A DNA stretch of 64,000 nt from Oerskovia merdavium. Lineage in GTDB: Bacteria; Actinomycetota; Actinomycetes; Actinomycetales; Cellulomonadaceae. Below are positions 1 to 9,611 of the stretch, piece by piece. The notes beneath the pieces were generated by a model, which made no database searches, was not told where the DNA came from, and worked only from the letters and a program-made list of their open reading frames with translations. The stretch covers positions 1 through 64,000 of the forward strand of contig NZ_JACSQF010000011.1 in the NCBI RefSeq assembly GCF_014836755.1, given 5' to 3'. Numbering within the stretch: the first letter of the stretch is position 1; every line of letters begins with the position of its first letter. The position numbers were made by a program, and so were the translations under genes.

Positions 1-50
1 GGGTTCCGGAGCGATGCTCCAGGACCCGGCCCGTCCGTTGAGGAGCGTCC

Positions 51-1142
51 TCAGCCGGCCGCCGGGGGAGTCGTCGACTGCTCGGGCAGGCCCGGGAACG
101 CACCCAGGGGAGCGCCCCACGCGACGGCCGCGAGGCTCGCCTCGGTCGACAGGTCGGCGAGCGGCAGGCGCGTGCCCGTGCCGGCCTCGGCCGTGAGCGC
201 GGCGTACGACTCCGCGAGCGAGGACTCGAGCTGGACGGCGAGCTCCGCCGTCGGGACGTCGGCCGGGACCGAGTAGGCGACCCGGCGCGGGTCCTGCGCC
301 CCTCCCGCGGTGCCGGCCGCCTGGGCCCAGGCCTCGGCACGGGCGCGGTGCAGCACCGCGCGGTCGAGGGCTGCGGCGCGCACGTCGCCGTCCGAGAGGG
401 CCGCGCGGACCTCGAACGCGTACCCCGCGGCGTCCTCGGCCTCGATGATGGTCGCCAGGTCCGTCGCGGTCAGGCCCGACGGCGTGGTCTCGGGGACGAG
501 CAGGCCGGTCGGGAGCACGAGGGACTCGGGCAGCGGGGTGCCCGTCATGGCTGCGAGCTGACGCGCGGAGGCGTCCTGCGAGGACACGATCGACGTCAGG
601 AGCCGTGCGAACGGGCCGTCGTCGGTCTGGTCGATCCCCTCGCGCATGCTCGCGCTCGAGGCGGCGAGCGCGTCGAGGACCTCGGCGGGCGTGGCCGCGG
701 TGGGCGTGGTGGGCTCGTCGGTCGCGCTCGCGGTGGGCTCGGGCTCGGGGAGGCCCGAGTCGTAGACGCCGCCCAGCTGCGTCACGTGGAGGTCGGCGAA
801 GGTGCCCGTCTCGGTGAGCGTCGCGAGCGCGGTCGGGTCCAGGCCCGACGACGTCGCCACCGCCGCCTCGGCGAGGTCACCCACGAGCAGCGCGCCGTCG
901 ACCGCGCTGCGGCGCAGCGTCTCCTGGGCGTCGGGCACGGGCTCGGTCGGGGGAGGGGTCTCCAGGCGCAGGCCGCACCCGGCCACGGCGAGCAGCGCGA
1001 GGGACGTGACGATCGACACCACCGCGCGACCTGCGGGACGACGACGATTCGCCCGGACCCGTGAATATCCGGGCGAAGCGGACCGTACGGCGTCGCTCGG
1101 GGCGCTCGACGGGTGGAGGCGGGGAGTCGGTTCGGCAGTCAT
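51..1142 (-). CDS. Putative lipoprotein with DUF4439 / ferritin-like domain
   Basis: This predicted secreted lipoprotein has 363 residues. The N-terminus is Arg-rich and is followed by a hydrophobic stretch ending in the lipobox LAVAGC, so it should be processed and lipidated outside the cell. The rest is Ala- and Glu-rich helical sequence, with a Ser/Thr/Pro linker near the middle and repeated E/H-containing helices in the second half, as in ferritin-like DUF4439 proteins. A gene of this type next to rimP is common in Micrococcales, which supports the assignment by context. No function is established for the family. The start is uncertain: ATG at 1142 was chosen because it leaves room for a rimP promoter upstream, but a GTG nearer the signal sequence is possible. 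Confidence 0.6.
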   Translation of the reverse strand: MTAEPTPRLHPSSAPSDAVRSASPGYSRVRANRRRPAGRAVVSIVTSLALLAVAGCGLRLETPPPTEPVPDAQETLRRSAVDGALLVGDLAEAAVATSSGLDPTALATLTETGTFADLHVTQLGGVYDSGLPEPEPTASATDEPTTPTAATPAEVLDALAASSASMREGIDQTDDGPFARLLTSIVSSQDASARQLAAMTGTPLPESLVLPTGLLVPETTPSGLTATDLATIIEAEDAAGYAFEVRAALSDGDVRAAALDRAVLHRARAEAWAQAAGTAGGAQDPRRVAYSVPADVPTAELAVQLESSLAESYAALTAEAGTGTRLPLADLSTEASLAAVAWGAPLGAFPGLPEQSTTPPAAG

Positions 1143-1180
1143 CGAGGGTGATGATGTCACGTTCCTGGCGGGTGAGTCGT

Positions 1181-1186
1181 TAGGCT
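1181..1186 (+). promoter_or_regulatory. Candidate -10 box for the rimP operon
   Basis: TAGGCT lies 71 nt before rimP, in the gap between the divergent lipoprotein gene and rimP. It fits the TAnnnT form of actinobacterial -10 boxes. No convincing -35 hexamer is seen. Confidence 0.3.
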
Positions 1187-1257
1187 GAACCCGTACAACA
1201 GCACACCGGTCGATTCCACTGCCCGGTGGGCTCTGGAAGCCGACGGGAGACCGAGAC

Positions 1258-1806
1258 ATGAACAAGGCGAAGCAGGCCGGTGCGGACAGGGTCCGCCAGG
1301 TCGTGGAACCTGCGGTGCAGGCAGCGGGCCTGTACCTGGAGGACGTGACCGTCTCCCTGGCCGGCAGCCGCTCGGTCGTCCGCATCACGGTGGACCTGCC
1401 CGAGGACGCGGTGGGCAACCTGGACCTCGACGCCGTCGCGGAGGTCTCGCGCGAGATCAACAACGCGCTCGACGCGTCCGACGCCTTCCCCGGTGCCTAC
1501 ACGCTCGAGATCTCGACGCCCGGCACCTCGCGTCCCCTCACCGAGCTGCGCCACTTCAAGCGCGCTCGTGGCCGCATCGTCAGGCTCACGCTCACGGACG
1601 GCGGGAGCGTCGAAGGGCGCCTGCGCGAGGTCGAGGACGGCCGCCTGCTGCTCACCGGTGCCCCGGTGGACTCGGTGGCGCTCGACGACGTGACGCGCGG
1701 CGCCATCCAGGTAGAGCTCAAGCGTGCGCTCGAGGCGGACCTCGGCCCGGAGATGGCTGTTGACGAGAACCCCGGGGCGATCGCCCCGAACGACGAGGAG
1801 GTCTGA
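1258..1806 (+). CDS. rimP: Ribosome maturation factor RimP
   Basis: RimP helps mature the 30S ribosomal subunit in the cytoplasm. The 182-residue protein has the expected N-terminal alpha/beta domain with the family sequences GLYLEDV and VDLPED, followed by EVSREINNALD, the pattern LEISTPGTSRPL, and a C-terminal SH3-like domain. Length is typical. It is the first gene of the conserved rimP-nusA-ylxR-infB-rbfA cluster and ends 3 nt before nusA, so the two are co-transcribed. The acidic C-terminal tail beyond the SH3-like domain is common in actinobacterial members. Confidence 0.95.
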   Translation: MNKAKQAGADRVRQVVEPAVQAAGLYLEDVTVSLAGSRSVVRITVDLPEDAVGNLDLDAVAEVSREINNALDASDAFPGAYTLEISTPGTSRPLTELRHFKRARGRIVRLTLTDGGSVEGRLREVEDGRLLLTGAPVDSVALDDVTRGAIQVELKRALEADLGPEMAVDENPGAIAPNDEEV

Positions 1807-1809
1807 TCG

Positions 1810-2925
1810 ATGGACATCGACATGAGCGCGCTGCGCCTGCTGGAGCGCGAGAAGGACATCAGCCTCGACATCCTGGTGGCGGCGATCGAGCAGGCGCTGC
1901 TCTCCGCCTACCACCGGACCCCTGACGCGCACGCCCGCGCGCGGGTCGAGCTCGAGCGCCGCACCGGCCACGTGACGGTCTGGGCGCGCGAGGAGATCCC
2001 CGCCGAGGAGGACGCCGACGACGCGGCCGACGAGGTGGACGAGGACGGCGAGCCCGTGCGGCGCTACCGCGCGCCCGTGCTGGGCCCCGAGTTCGACGAC
2101 ACGCCCAAGGACTTCGGTCGCATCGCGACCGCGACGGCACGCCAGGTCATCGTGCAGCGGCTGCGCGACGCGGAGGACGACCAGATCCTGGGCAACTTCC
2201 GCGGCAAGGAGGGTGAGGTCCTCGCGGGCATCATCCAGCAGGCCAACGACCCGCGCATGGTCCTCGTGGACGTGGGCGGCACCGAGGCGGTCCTCCCGCC
2301 GCACGAGCAGGTCCCGACCGAGGACTACGTCCACGGCGAGCGGCTGCGCGCGTACGTCCTGGACGTCGCCCGCGGCATGAAGGGTCCGCAGATCACGCTG
2401 AGCCGCACGCACCCGAACCTCGTCCGCAAGCTCTTCGAGCTCGAGGTCCCCGAGGTCGCCGACGGCTCGGTCGAGATCATGGCGATCGCCCGCGAGGCGG
2501 GTCACCGCTCCAAGGTCGCGGTCCGCTCGCGCGTCGCAGGGCTCAACGCCAAGGGCGCGTGCATCGGACCCATGGGCGGGCGCGTGCGCGCGGTCATGGC
2601 CGAGCTGCACGGCGAGAAGATCGACATCGTCGACTTCAGCGACGACCCGGCGGAGTTCGTGGCGAGCGCACTGTCGCCGGCCCGTGTGACGTCTGTCACC
2701 GTGGTCGACGCCGAGGCCCGTGCCGCACGCGTGGTCGTCCCCGACTTCCAGCTGTCCCTCGCGATCGGCAAGGAAGGGCAGAATGCCCGGCTTGCCGCGA
2801 AGCTCACAGGGTGGCGCATCGACATCCGCTCGGACGAGGGTGCACACCCCGGTGCGGCCGACGACCGGGCCCGCGGAGGCTTCGACGAGGTCGACGGACC
2901 GGGTTCCGGCGACGGAAACCGGTAA
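1810..2925 (+). CDS. nusA: Transcription termination/antitermination factor NusA
   Basis: NusA binds RNA polymerase and nascent RNA and modulates pausing, termination and antitermination. This 371-residue protein shows, in order, the N-terminal polymerase-binding domain (starting [18 protein letters not shown]), an S1 domain around residues 120-190, and two KH domains in the last third, where [11 protein letters not shown] and [17 protein letters not shown] mark the KH loops. The acidic C-terminal repeats of enterobacterial NusA are absent, as usual in actinobacteria. The ATG follows the rimP stop closely, with GAGGAGG just upstream as ribosome binding site. Confidence 0.96.
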   Translation: MDIDMSALRLLEREKDISLDILVAAIEQALLSAYHRTPDAHARARVELERRTGHVTVWAREEIPAEEDADDAADEVDEDGEPVRRYRAPVLGPEFDDTPKDFGRIATATARQVIVQRLRDAEDDQILGNFRGKEGEVLAGIIQQANDPRMVLVDVGGTEAVLPPHEQVPTEDYVHGERLRAYVLDVARGMKGPQITLSRTHPNLVRKLFELEVPEVADGSVEIMAIAREAGHRSKVAVRSRVAGLNAKGACIGPMGGRVRAVMAELHGEKIDIVDFSDDPAEFVASALSPARVTSVTVVDAEARAARVVVPDFQLSLAIGKEGQNARLAAKLTGWRIDIRSDEGAHPGAADDRARGGFDEVDGPGSGDGNR

Positions 2926-2931
2926 CACTCG

Positions 2932-3270
2932 GTGAGCGGGCGCGCTAGACTGTCCCTGACTGGGCCACGGGTCCGGAATCCGTCGCACGACCCTCCAGGC
3001 GCTCACGCGCCCGTTCGGACGTGCGTCGGGTGCCGGGAGCGTGACCTACGGTCTGTTCTTCTCCGCCTCGTGGTGGACCAGCCCGACATCCCAGAGCCCC
3101 GGCTCGTCGTCGATGTCGGCAGGTCGCTCCCGGGGCGCGGCGCCTGGCTCCACGATGCTCGGCGTTGCCTCGAGCTGGCCGAGCGTCGACGAGCCTTTCC
3201 CCGGGCGCTGCGTCTCGCAGGACCCGTGGACCTCGCCGGAGTTCACGCCCATCTCGACAGGGAAGACTGA
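2932..3270 (+). CDS. YlxR family (DUF448) RNA-binding protein
   Basis: YlxR proteins are small basic proteins almost always encoded between nusA and infB; some have been linked to RNase P or nucleoid function. This 112-residue protein contains the family signature RTCVGCRERD followed by GRGAWLHDARRCLELAERRRAF, the conserved GRGA..H loop plus basic helix. About 25 residues precede the conserved core, and the GTG at 2932 is the best start available in frame. It sits 6 nt after nusA and is probably translated by coupling. TAGACT at 2946 inside its start region could be an internal promoter for infB, but this is weak. Confidence 0.88.
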   Translation: MSGRARLSLTGPRVRNPSHDPPGAHAPVRTCVGCRERDLRSVLLRLVVDQPDIPEPRLVVDVGRSLPGRGAWLHDARRCLELAERRRAFPRALRLAGPVDLAGVHAHLDRED

Positions 3271-3491
3271 CCCGTCGTCAGTCATCGCCAGTCATCGTCA
3301 AGTCGGCGGTCCCGGTCGGCGGCGCACCCGCGCCGCCCCAGCCGAGCCGCGCCAGTACCGCACGAACACCGCACGAATCGTCGACAAGGAAGCGGGTTAG
3401 AAGCCGATGGGCACCCGATGAGTACCCAGCGATGAGCACCCAGCACTAAAGACGGTCCTCCCTGTTTCGGGTGGGCCGAGACAGGAGAGTT

Positions 3492-6440
3492 GTGGCAAAG
3501 GTCCGCGTCTACGAGCTCGCAAAGGAGCTCGGGGTGGAGAGCAAGACCATCATGACCAAGCTGACGGAACTCGGTGAGTTCGTCCGCTCGGCATCCTCGA
3601 CCATCGAACCGCCGGTCGTCCGCAAGCTGCGCGACACCTTCCCGGTCGGTGGCACGGAGAGCGCAAGCGCTCCCGCCAAGCCCGCCGCCGCGAAGCCCGC
3701 GCCGGCACGTCCCGCCGCGCCCAAGCCCGTGCCGGCCGCCGAGGCCGCACCGGCTGCGCCCGCAGCAGCGGCTCCGGCTGCCCCCGCGCCGGCACCCGCC
3801 GCGCCCAAGGCACCGGCACCCCAGAAGGAAGCAGCGAGCCCCGCGTTCGTCGAGCCCACGCCCGCAGCCCCCGCTGCAGCCAAGCCCGCCGCCACGCCGG
3901 CTCCCGCCGCCGAGCGCAAGCCGTCGGCGTCGCCCAAGCCGGCAGGTGGCGGCAACGCCCCCGCGCCGGGCCCCCGTCCCGCAGCAGCTCGCCCCGGCGG
4001 CTCCGGCGGAACCGGTGGTGGCGGACGTCCCGGCGCCCCGCGCCCGGGCAACAACCCGTTCGCCTCGAGCCAGGGCATGCCGCGCGCCGGCGCCCCGCGC
4101 CCGGGCAACAACCCGTTCGCCTCGAGCCAGGGCATGCCCCGTCCGGGTGCACGCCCCGAGCGCGCCGCGGACCCGGCAGCGAACGCCAACCCCGCAGCAG
4201 CAGCAGGCAGCGCCGAGCGCACCGGTGGCCCCCGTCCCGGTGGTCCCCGTCCTGCCCCGCGTCCGGGTGGTCCCCGTCCCAACCCGGGCATGATGCCCGG
4301 TCGTACCTCGATCGGTCGCCCCGGTGACCGTCCTGCTCCCGGCGGTCGTCCGGGTGGCGGCGCCGGCGGTGCCGGTGGCGGTCGCGGCGGCTTCGCCGGT
4401 CGTCCCGGTGGCGCAGGTGGAGGCCCCGGCGGCGCTCCCGGTGGTGGCGGCGGTTTCGCCGGTCGTCCCGGTGGCGGTGGCCGCGGTGGCGCAGGTCGTG
4501 GCAGCACCCAGGGTGCGTTCGGTCGCGCAGGAGGGCGCCCCGTCCGTGGGCGCAAGTCGAAGCGGGCGAAGCGCCAGGAGTTCGAGCAGATGCAGGCCCC
4601 CTCGCTGGGTGGCGTGCAGGTTCCCCGTGGGAACGGCTCGACCGTCGTGCGCCTGCGTCACGGCTCCTCGCTCAACGACTTCGCGGACAAGATCGACGCG
4701 AACCCCGCGAGCCTCGTGACGGTGCTGTTCCACCTCGGTGAGATGGCGACCGCCACGCAGTCGCTCGACGAGGACACGTTCGGTTCGCTCGCCGCGGAGC
4801 TCGGGTACGTCATCGAGATGGTCTCTGCGGAGGAGGAGGACCGAGAGCTCCTCGGTGCCTTCGACATCGACCTGGACGCCGAGCTCGAGGGCGAGGGCGA
4901 CGACGAGCTCCAGGCCCGTCCGCCCGTCGTCACGGTCATGGGTCACGTCGACCACGGTAAGACCCGACTGCTCGACGCGATCCGCCAGACCGACGTCATC
5001 TCCGGCGAGGCCGGCGGCATCACGCAGCACATCGGTGCCTACCAGGTCCGTCACGAGCACGAGGGCGTCGACCGTCCCATCACGTTCATCGACACCCCGG
5101 GTCACGAGGCGTTCACCGCCATGCGTGCTCGTGGTGCCCAGGTGACCGACATCGCGATCCTCGTGGTCGCAGCGGACGACGGCGTCATGCCGCAGACGGT
5201 CGAGGCGCTCAACCACGCGCAGTCGGCCGGCGTGCCGATCGTCGTCGCGGTCAACAAGGTGGACAAGGAGGGGGCCAACCCCGCCAAGATCCGCCAGCAG
5301 CTCACCGAGTACAACCTGGTGGCCGAGGAGTACGGCGGCGACACCATGTTCGTCGACGTGTCCGCCAAGCAGAACCAGGGCATCGACGCGCTCCTCGAGG
5401 CCGTCCTCCTCACGGCGGACGCCTCGCTCGACCTGCGTGCCAACCCGGACAAGGACGCACGAGGCGTCGCCATCGAGGCGAACCTCGACAAGGGCCGCGG
5501 CGCCGTCGCGACCGTCCTGGTCCAGTCCGGCACGCTCCACGTCGGGGACGCGATCGTCGCGGGCACCGCTCACGGACGTGTCCGTGCGATGTTCGACGAG
5601 CACGGCAACAACGTCACCGAGGCCGGCCCTGCCCGCCCCGTGATGGTGCTCGGGCTCGCGTCCGTGCCCAGCGCCGGTGACACGTTCCTCGTGGCTCCGG
5701 ACGAGCGCACGGCCCGTCAGATCGCCGAGAAGCGCGAGGCGGCCGAGCGCGCAGCCCTCCTGGCCAAGCGTCGCAAGCGCGTCAGCCTCGAGGACTTCGC
5801 CCAGGCTCTCGAGCAGGGCAAGGTCGAGACCCTCAACCTGGTCCTCAAGGGCGACGTCTCCGGTGCCGTCGAGGCACTCGAGGACGCGCTGCTGCAGATC
5901 AACGTCGGCGACGAGGTCCAGCTGCGGATCATCCACCGCGGCGTCGGTGCGATCACCCAGAACGACGTCAACCTGGCGACCGTGGACAACGCGATCATCA
6001 TCGGGTTCAACGTCAAGTACGGCGAGCGTGTCGAGGCACTGGCCGAGCGCGAGGGCGTCGACGTCCGCTTCTACTCGATCATCTACCAGGCGATCGACGA
6101 CGTCGAGGCTGCACTCAAGGGCATGCTCAAGCCCGAGTACGAAGAGGTGCAGCTCGGCACCGCCGAGATCCGCGAGGTCTTCCGTTCCTCCAAGTTCGGG
6201 AACATCGCCGGTTCGATCGTCCGCTCGGGCGAGATCCGACGCAACACCAAGGCACGCGTCCTGCGTGGGGGAGCCGTCATCGGCGACAACCTCACGGTCG
6301 AGTCGCTCAAGCGGTTCAAGGACGACGCCACGGAGGTCCGCGAGGGCTTCGAGTGTGGTATCGGTCTCGGTTCGTTCAACGACCTGCAGGTCGGCGACAC
6401 GATCGCGACGTTCGAGATGCGGGAGAAGCCGCGTAGCTGA
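3492..6440 (+). CDS. infB: Translation initiation factor IF-2
   Basis: IF2 is the GTPase that delivers initiator fMet-tRNA to the 30S subunit and promotes subunit joining. The 982-residue product begins with an IF2-N domain ([19 protein letters not shown]). A long Ala/Pro/Lys-rich linker and then a Gly/Arg/Pro-rich linker to about residue 350 follow, typical of high-GC actinobacteria. The G domain starts near residue 484 with GHVDHGKT, then DTPGHEAF near 534 and NKVDK near 588; domains II-IV fill the rest. GTG at 3492 is preferred because AGGAGA lies just upstream and the sequence from there matches the family start. The linker contains a 57-nt tandem duplication (4032 onward). Confidence 0.97.
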   Translation: MAKVRVYELAKELGVESKTIMTKLTELGEFVRSASSTIEPPVVRKLRDTFPVGGTESASAPAKPAAAKPAPARPAAPKPVPAAEAAPAAPAAAAPAAPAPAPAAPKAPAPQKEAASPAFVEPTPAAPAAAKPAATPAPAAERKPSASPKPAGGGNAPAPGPRPAAARPGGSGGTGGGGRPGAPRPGNNPFASSQGMPRAGAPRPGNNPFASSQGMPRPGARPERAADPAANANPAAAAGSAERTGGPRPGGPRPAPRPGGPRPNPGMMPGRTSIGRPGDRPAPGGRPGGGAGGAGGGRGGFAGRPGGAGGGPGGAPGGGGGFAGRPGGGGRGGAGRGSTQGAFGRAGGRPVRGRKSKRAKRQEFEQMQAPSLGGVQVPRGNGSTVVRLRHGSSLNDFADKIDANPASLVTVLFHLGEMATATQSLDEDTFGSLAAELGYVIEMVSAEEEDRELLGAFDIDLDAELEGEGDDELQARPPVVTVMGHVDHGKTRLLDAIRQTDVISGEAGGITQHIGAYQVRHEHEGVDRPITFIDTPGHEAFTAMRARGAQVTDIAILVVAADDGVMPQTVEALNHAQSAGVPIVVAVNKVDKEGANPAKIRQQLTEYNLVAEEYGGDTMFVDVSAKQNQGIDALLEAVLLTADASLDLRANPDKDARGVAIEANLDKGRGAVATVLVQSGTLHVGDAIVAGTAHGRVRAMFDEHGNNVTEAGPARPVMVLGLASVPSAGDTFLVAPDERTARQIAEKREAAERAALLAKRRKRVSLEDFAQALEQGKVETLNLVLKGDVSGAVEALEDALLQINVGDEVQLRIIHRGVGAITQNDVNLATVDNAIIIGFNVKYGERVEALAEREGVDVRFYSIIYQAIDDVEAALKGMLKPEYEEVQLGTAEIREVFRSSKFGNIAGSIVRSGEIRRNTKARVLRGGAVIGDNLTVESLKRFKDDATEVREGFECGIGLGSFNDLQVGDTIATFEMREKPRS
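4032..4139 (+). repeat. 57-nt in-frame tandem duplication in the IF2 linker
   Basis: Two adjacent copies with a 57-nt period (4032-4088 and 4089-4139) encode the segment [17 protein letters not shown] twice in the low-complexity linker of IF2. The copies are nearly identical at DNA level, so the duplication is probably recent or kept homogeneous by recombination. It preserves frame and should only lengthen a flexible region. Confidence 0.8.
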
Positions 6441-6463
6441 CGTACCTCTCCGCTGACGCCTAC

Positions 6464-6537
6464 CCGTGAGGTGTGGCGGGTCTGCCGCGGGCCTGGTGGC
6501 CCGTGCCAGACCCACCACGACCCGCCACACCTCACGG
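6464..6537 (+). terminator. Long perfect hairpin between infB and rbfA
   Basis: A perfect 19-bp inverted repeat (6464-6482 with 6519-6537) encloses a 36-nt loop. The loop has its own small stem, CGGGCC-TGGT-GGCCCG. No T-run follows, which is normal for GC-rich actinobacteria. It may be a partial terminator, an RNA-processing site or an mRNA stabiliser separating infB from rbfA expression. Confidence 0.65.
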
Positions 6538-6631
6538 CCCGGCGTCGGCGGAGCTGTTCGTTCAGGACGTGGCCCGAAGGGCCCACCAGGAGCTGACTTC
6601 CTGCGGGGCCCTCTGATGAAAGGACTGAACC

Positions 6632-7108
6632 ATGGTCGACAAGCCCAGGGCTCGCAAGCTCGCTGACCGCATCAAGGTCATCGTGGCGCAGATGCTCGAC
6701 ACCCGGATCAAGGACCCGCGTCTCGGGTTCGTGACCATCACCGACGTGCGTGTGACCGGTGACCTGCAGAACGCCTCGGTGTTCTACACGGTCTACGGCG
6801 ACGACGAGGAGCGGGCAGGGACCGCCGCGGCGCTCGAGAGCGCCAAGGGGATCATCCGCTCCGAGGTCGGCAAGCAGACGGGGATCCGGCTCACGCCCTC
6901 CCTCGAGTTCCACCTCGACTCCGTGCCGGACACCGCTGCGCACCTCGACGTCGCCCTCCACGAGGCCGCACGTCGCGATGCCGAGCTGGCCGCGCTGCGC
7001 GAGAAGGCCACGTACGCCGGCGACGCCGACCCGTACAAGAAGCCTGTTGCTGACGACGAGGTCGAGGCCGACGGGTCTGCGGACTCCGACGAGGTCGCGC
7101 CCGCCTGA
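6632..7108 (+). CDS. rbfA: 30S ribosome-binding factor RbfA
   Basis: RbfA binds the 30S subunit and assists late 16S rRNA maturation. The 158-residue protein carries the KH-like core with the family pattern [27 protein letters not shown] and the later segment [14 protein letters not shown]. Beyond the core there is an acidic C-terminal tail. ATG at 6632 is preceded by AAAGGAC. It ends the infB cluster and is followed by a strong hairpin terminator. Confidence 0.95.
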   Translation: MVDKPRARKLADRIKVIVAQMLDTRIKDPRLGFVTITDVRVTGDLQNASVFYTVYGDDEERAGTAAALESAKGIIRSEVGKQTGIRLTPSLEFHLDSVPDTAAHLDVALHEAARRDAELAALREKATYAGDADPYKKPVADDEVEADGSADSDEVAPA

Positions 7109-7163
7109 CGGCGCCCATGCACCTGGCCGAGCGATCGGGCGGGTGCGGCACGACGAGCACACG

Positions 7164-7194
7164 AACGGCCGGTCCCCGCAGGGGACCGGCCGTT
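7164..7194 (+). terminator. Terminator downstream of rbfA
   Basis: A 14-bp perfect stem (AACGGCCGGTCCCC with GGGGACCGGCCGTT) with a 3-nt loop lies 55 nt after rbfA, in front of the convergent exporter gene. It is a good candidate for a bidirectional intrinsic-like terminator. Confidence 0.8.
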
Positions 7195-7286
7195 CCGCTG
7201 TCCGGCCTCCGGCTGGGCGTTGCCGGCGCCTGCGAAGGGCGTCCAGCCGTCCCCGCATCCCACCGGACCCGCCCCCGGCGGGCGAC

Positions 7287-8777
7287 CTACGCCGTCGGGC
7301 GGGCGGAGCGGCGCGGCAGGAAGGTCGCGGCGACCGCGCCCACCCCCACGCTCGCGGCACCCACCCACAGCGCGGCCGGCAGCCCGGCCGTGAAGAGGTC
7401 GGGCGTGAGCGCTCCGCCCGCGGCCTGGAAGACCGCGACGAGGACCGCGACGCCCAGCGCGACACCCACCTCTCGGAGCGTCGAGTTGGTCGAGCTCGCG
7501 GTCGCGTTGTCGGACTCGTCCATGTCGACCAGGACGGCCGTCGCGCTCGGTGCGAACGTCAGACCCATGCCGATCCCCGCGAGCACGAACGCCGGGACGA
7601 GCTGCGCGTACGTCGCGCCCGACGAGACGATCGCGAGCCAGGCGAGCGCGAGCGTCTGGAGGGTCAGCCCGGTCACGAGGAGAGTCCGGATCCCGAGGCG
7701 CGGCGCGAGCATGCCCGCGACGGGAGCGACGAGCATGGGGGCCGCGGTCCACGGGAGCGTGCGGATCCCTGCCTCGAGCGGGGAGAGGCCCTCGGCGATC
7801 TGGAAGTGCTGGATGAGCAGGAACACGGCGCCGAACATGCCGAGCGAGAACGCGAAGCCGGACACGTTCGCGACCGCGAAGCTGCGCGAACGGAACAGGC
7901 GCAGGGGGACGAGCGGCGAGCCGCCCCGGCGGGCCACTCGCTGCTCCCACGCGACGAAGGCCGCGAGCAGCAGGACCGAGCCGGCGAGCAGCGAGAGCAC
8001 GACCGCTGACGTCCACCCGTCCTCGTTGCCCCGGACGATGCCCCAGACCCCTGCGAAGACACCGGTCCCTGCGAGCGCGAGGCCCACGAGGTCGATCGGA
8101 CCGCGGCGCCCGAACGACTCGCGCAGCGCGACGAGCACGAGCGGGACCGCGACGAGAGCGACGGGCACGTTGATCCAGAAGATGGCCTCCCAGCTCATGC
8201 CCTCGACGACCGCGCCGCCCACGAGCGGCCCGAGCGCGACACCCAGACCGGAGACGCCGCCCCAGATCCCGATCGCGAGCGACCGGCGGGCGCGGGGGAC
8301 AGCATCGGCGATGAGCGCGAGGGACAGCGGCATGATCGCGGCGGCCCCTGCGCCCTGCACGGCGCGCGCCGCGATGAGCGCGGACGGGGTGTCGGCGAGC
8401 GCGCACGCGACCGATGCGAGCGTGAACACCGCGATCCCGACGACGAACACCCGGCGGCGGCCGAACCGGTCTCCGAGCGAGGCCGCCACGAGCATGAGCG
8501 TCGCGAACGCGAGCGTGTAGGCGTTGACGAACCACTGGAGCTGTTCGACGCTCGGCCGCAGCGCGCGGGCGATCACGGGCAGGGCGCCGGTGACCACGAG
8601 GTTGTCGAGCGTGGCCATGAACATGGGCAGCGAGGCTGCTACCAGGACCAGCGCGAGAGGCCGACGGCGCCGCGCACCGGGGGTGCGTGCGTCGTCGATC
8701 GCGGTGGTGAGGTCCGCGGGGAGGGCGGCGTCGGTCGCGAGGGTGGGCGGTCGGTCGGGGGCGGCGGTCGTGGACAT
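7287..8777 (-). CDS. MFS multidrug efflux transporter, DHA2 (14-TMS) family
   Basis: This 496-residue membrane protein is predicted to export drugs or other toxic compounds by proton antiport. It shows about 14 hydrophobic spans, the MFS motif A loop GDRFGRRRVFV after the second span, and the family segments TLDNLVVTGALPVIARAL and RAVQGAGAAAIMPLSLALI. These place it with EmrB/QacA-type DHA2 exporters. The ATG at 8777 has AGGAGT upstream on the minus strand. It is divergent from a TetR gene, with a palindrome in between, the classic layout of a repressor-controlled efflux pump. The substrate cannot be inferred. Confidence 0.88.
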   Translation of the reverse strand: MSTTAAPDRPPTLATDAALPADLTTAIDDARTPGARRRRPLALVLVAASLPMFMATLDNLVVTGALPVIARALRPSVEQLQWFVNAYTLAFATLMLVAASLGDRFGRRRVFVVGIAVFTLASVACALADTPSALIAARAVQGAGAAAIMPLSLALIADAVPRARRSLAIGIWGGVSGLGVALGPLVGGAVVEGMSWEAIFWINVPVALVAVPLVLVALRESFGRRGPIDLVGLALAGTGVFAGVWGIVRGNEDGWTSAVVLSLLAGSVLLLAAFVAWEQRVARRGGSPLVPLRLFRSRSFAVANVSGFAFSLGMFGAVFLLIQHFQIAEGLSPLEAGIRTLPWTAAPMLVAPVAGMLAPRLGIRTLLVTGLTLQTLALAWLAIVSSGATYAQLVPAFVLAGIGMGLTFAPSATAVLVDMDESDNATASSTNSTLREVGVALGVAVLVAVFQAAGGALTPDLFTAGLPAALWVGAASVGVGAVAATFLPRRSARPTA

Positions 8778-8806
8778 GAGGACTCCTCGAAGAGGTAAGC
8801 ATCGGA

Positions 8807-8836
8807 TGATTACTAGGATTCCGACGCTAGTAATCA
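8807..8836. promoter_or_regulatory. Palindromic TetR-type operator between MFS pump and regulator
   Basis: The perfect 10-bp inverted repeat TGATTACTAG / CTAGTAATCA with a 10-nt spacer sits in the 77-nt divergent region. It overlaps the likely -10 elements of both genes, so one bound repressor could shut both. A minus-strand TTGACA at 8853-8848 is the likely -35 of the pump. The AT-rich palindrome stands out against its GC-rich surroundings. Confidence 0.75.
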
Positions 8837-8854
8837 ACTGATAACCTTGTCAAC

Positions 8855-9562
8855 ATGGAGAGCGCACCGAGTTCCGCACGGGCCCAGGTCGCCGAGCCCG
8901 AGGCCTCGACGCGGCGCATGTCGCGCGACGAGCGCCGCGAGCAGATCCTCGACGCCGCGACGGCCGTCTTCGCCGCGGGCGGCTACGCCGGGACGAGCAC
9001 CGACCAGGTCGCCCGGGCCGCGGGCGTGTCCCAGCCCTACGTCGTGCGGATGTTCGGCACCAAGCACGAGCTGTTCGCCGAGGTCTTCGACCGGATCGGC
9101 CGCCGCATCGTGGCCGCGTTCTCCGCGGTGCCCGCCGGGCCCGCGGCCGGGGACGAGCTCGCCGCGACCTACGTCCGGCTGCTCGCCGACCGCAACCTCC
9201 TGCTCGTCATGATGCACGGCTTCGCGGCCGGCGCGGACCCCGTGTTCGGGGCGCGGTCACGCGAGTTCTTCGTCGAGGTCTTCGAGGTCTACGTGGACCG
9301 CACGGGCGGCACGCTCGACCAGGCGCGAGACTTCCTCGCCCAGGGAATGCTGCTCAACACGCTGCTCGCGATCGGCGCCCCCGAGCACTTCGGCGCGGAC
9401 CCGCGTCTGGGCGAGCTCGTGCGGTGCGCGTTCGGCGACGCGCTCCCCGCGGTCGACCCGGCTGCCCGGCGGACCGGCGAGCGAGGGTCGGGAGAGCCGG
9501 GCGGACCCCACGCCGGAGACCCCGACCCCGCCGAGTCCCGCCCCGCCGCCTCCGGGCGCTGA
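8855..9562 (+). CDS. TetR family transcriptional regulator of the adjacent MFS pump
   Basis: This 235-residue protein has a TetR N-terminal helix-turn-helix domain at about residues 28-75 (RREQILDAATAVFAAGGYAGTSTDQVARAAGVSQPYVVRMFGTK). A ligand-binding helical domain and a disordered Pro/Gly-rich tail follow. It is divergent from the MFS exporter and very likely represses it and itself through the palindrome between them. The ATG is 7 nt after a TAACCT box, so the mRNA is probably leaderless. The inducer is unknown. Confidence 0.88.
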   Translation: MESAPSSARAQVAEPEASTRRMSRDERREQILDAATAVFAAGGYAGTSTDQVARAAGVSQPYVVRMFGTKHELFAEVFDRIGRRIVAAFSAVPAGPAAGDELAATYVRLLADRNLLLVMMHGFAAGADPVFGARSREFFVEVFEVYVDRTGGTLDQARDFLAQGMLLNTLLAIGAPEHFGADPRLGELVRCAFGDALPAVDPAARRTGERGSGEPGGPHAGDPDPAESRPAASGR

Positions 9563-9611
9563 GCCCCCGCCTCCCCACCACCCCGTTCCCGAGCACCGAG
9601 GACCCCTCCCG

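Noticed and set aside
3282-6530. A 1082-residue open frame on the strand opposite infB
   Set aside because: It mirrors infB exactly, its codons carry the complement of the IF2 pattern, it has no family motif, and long antisense frames are expected at this GC content.
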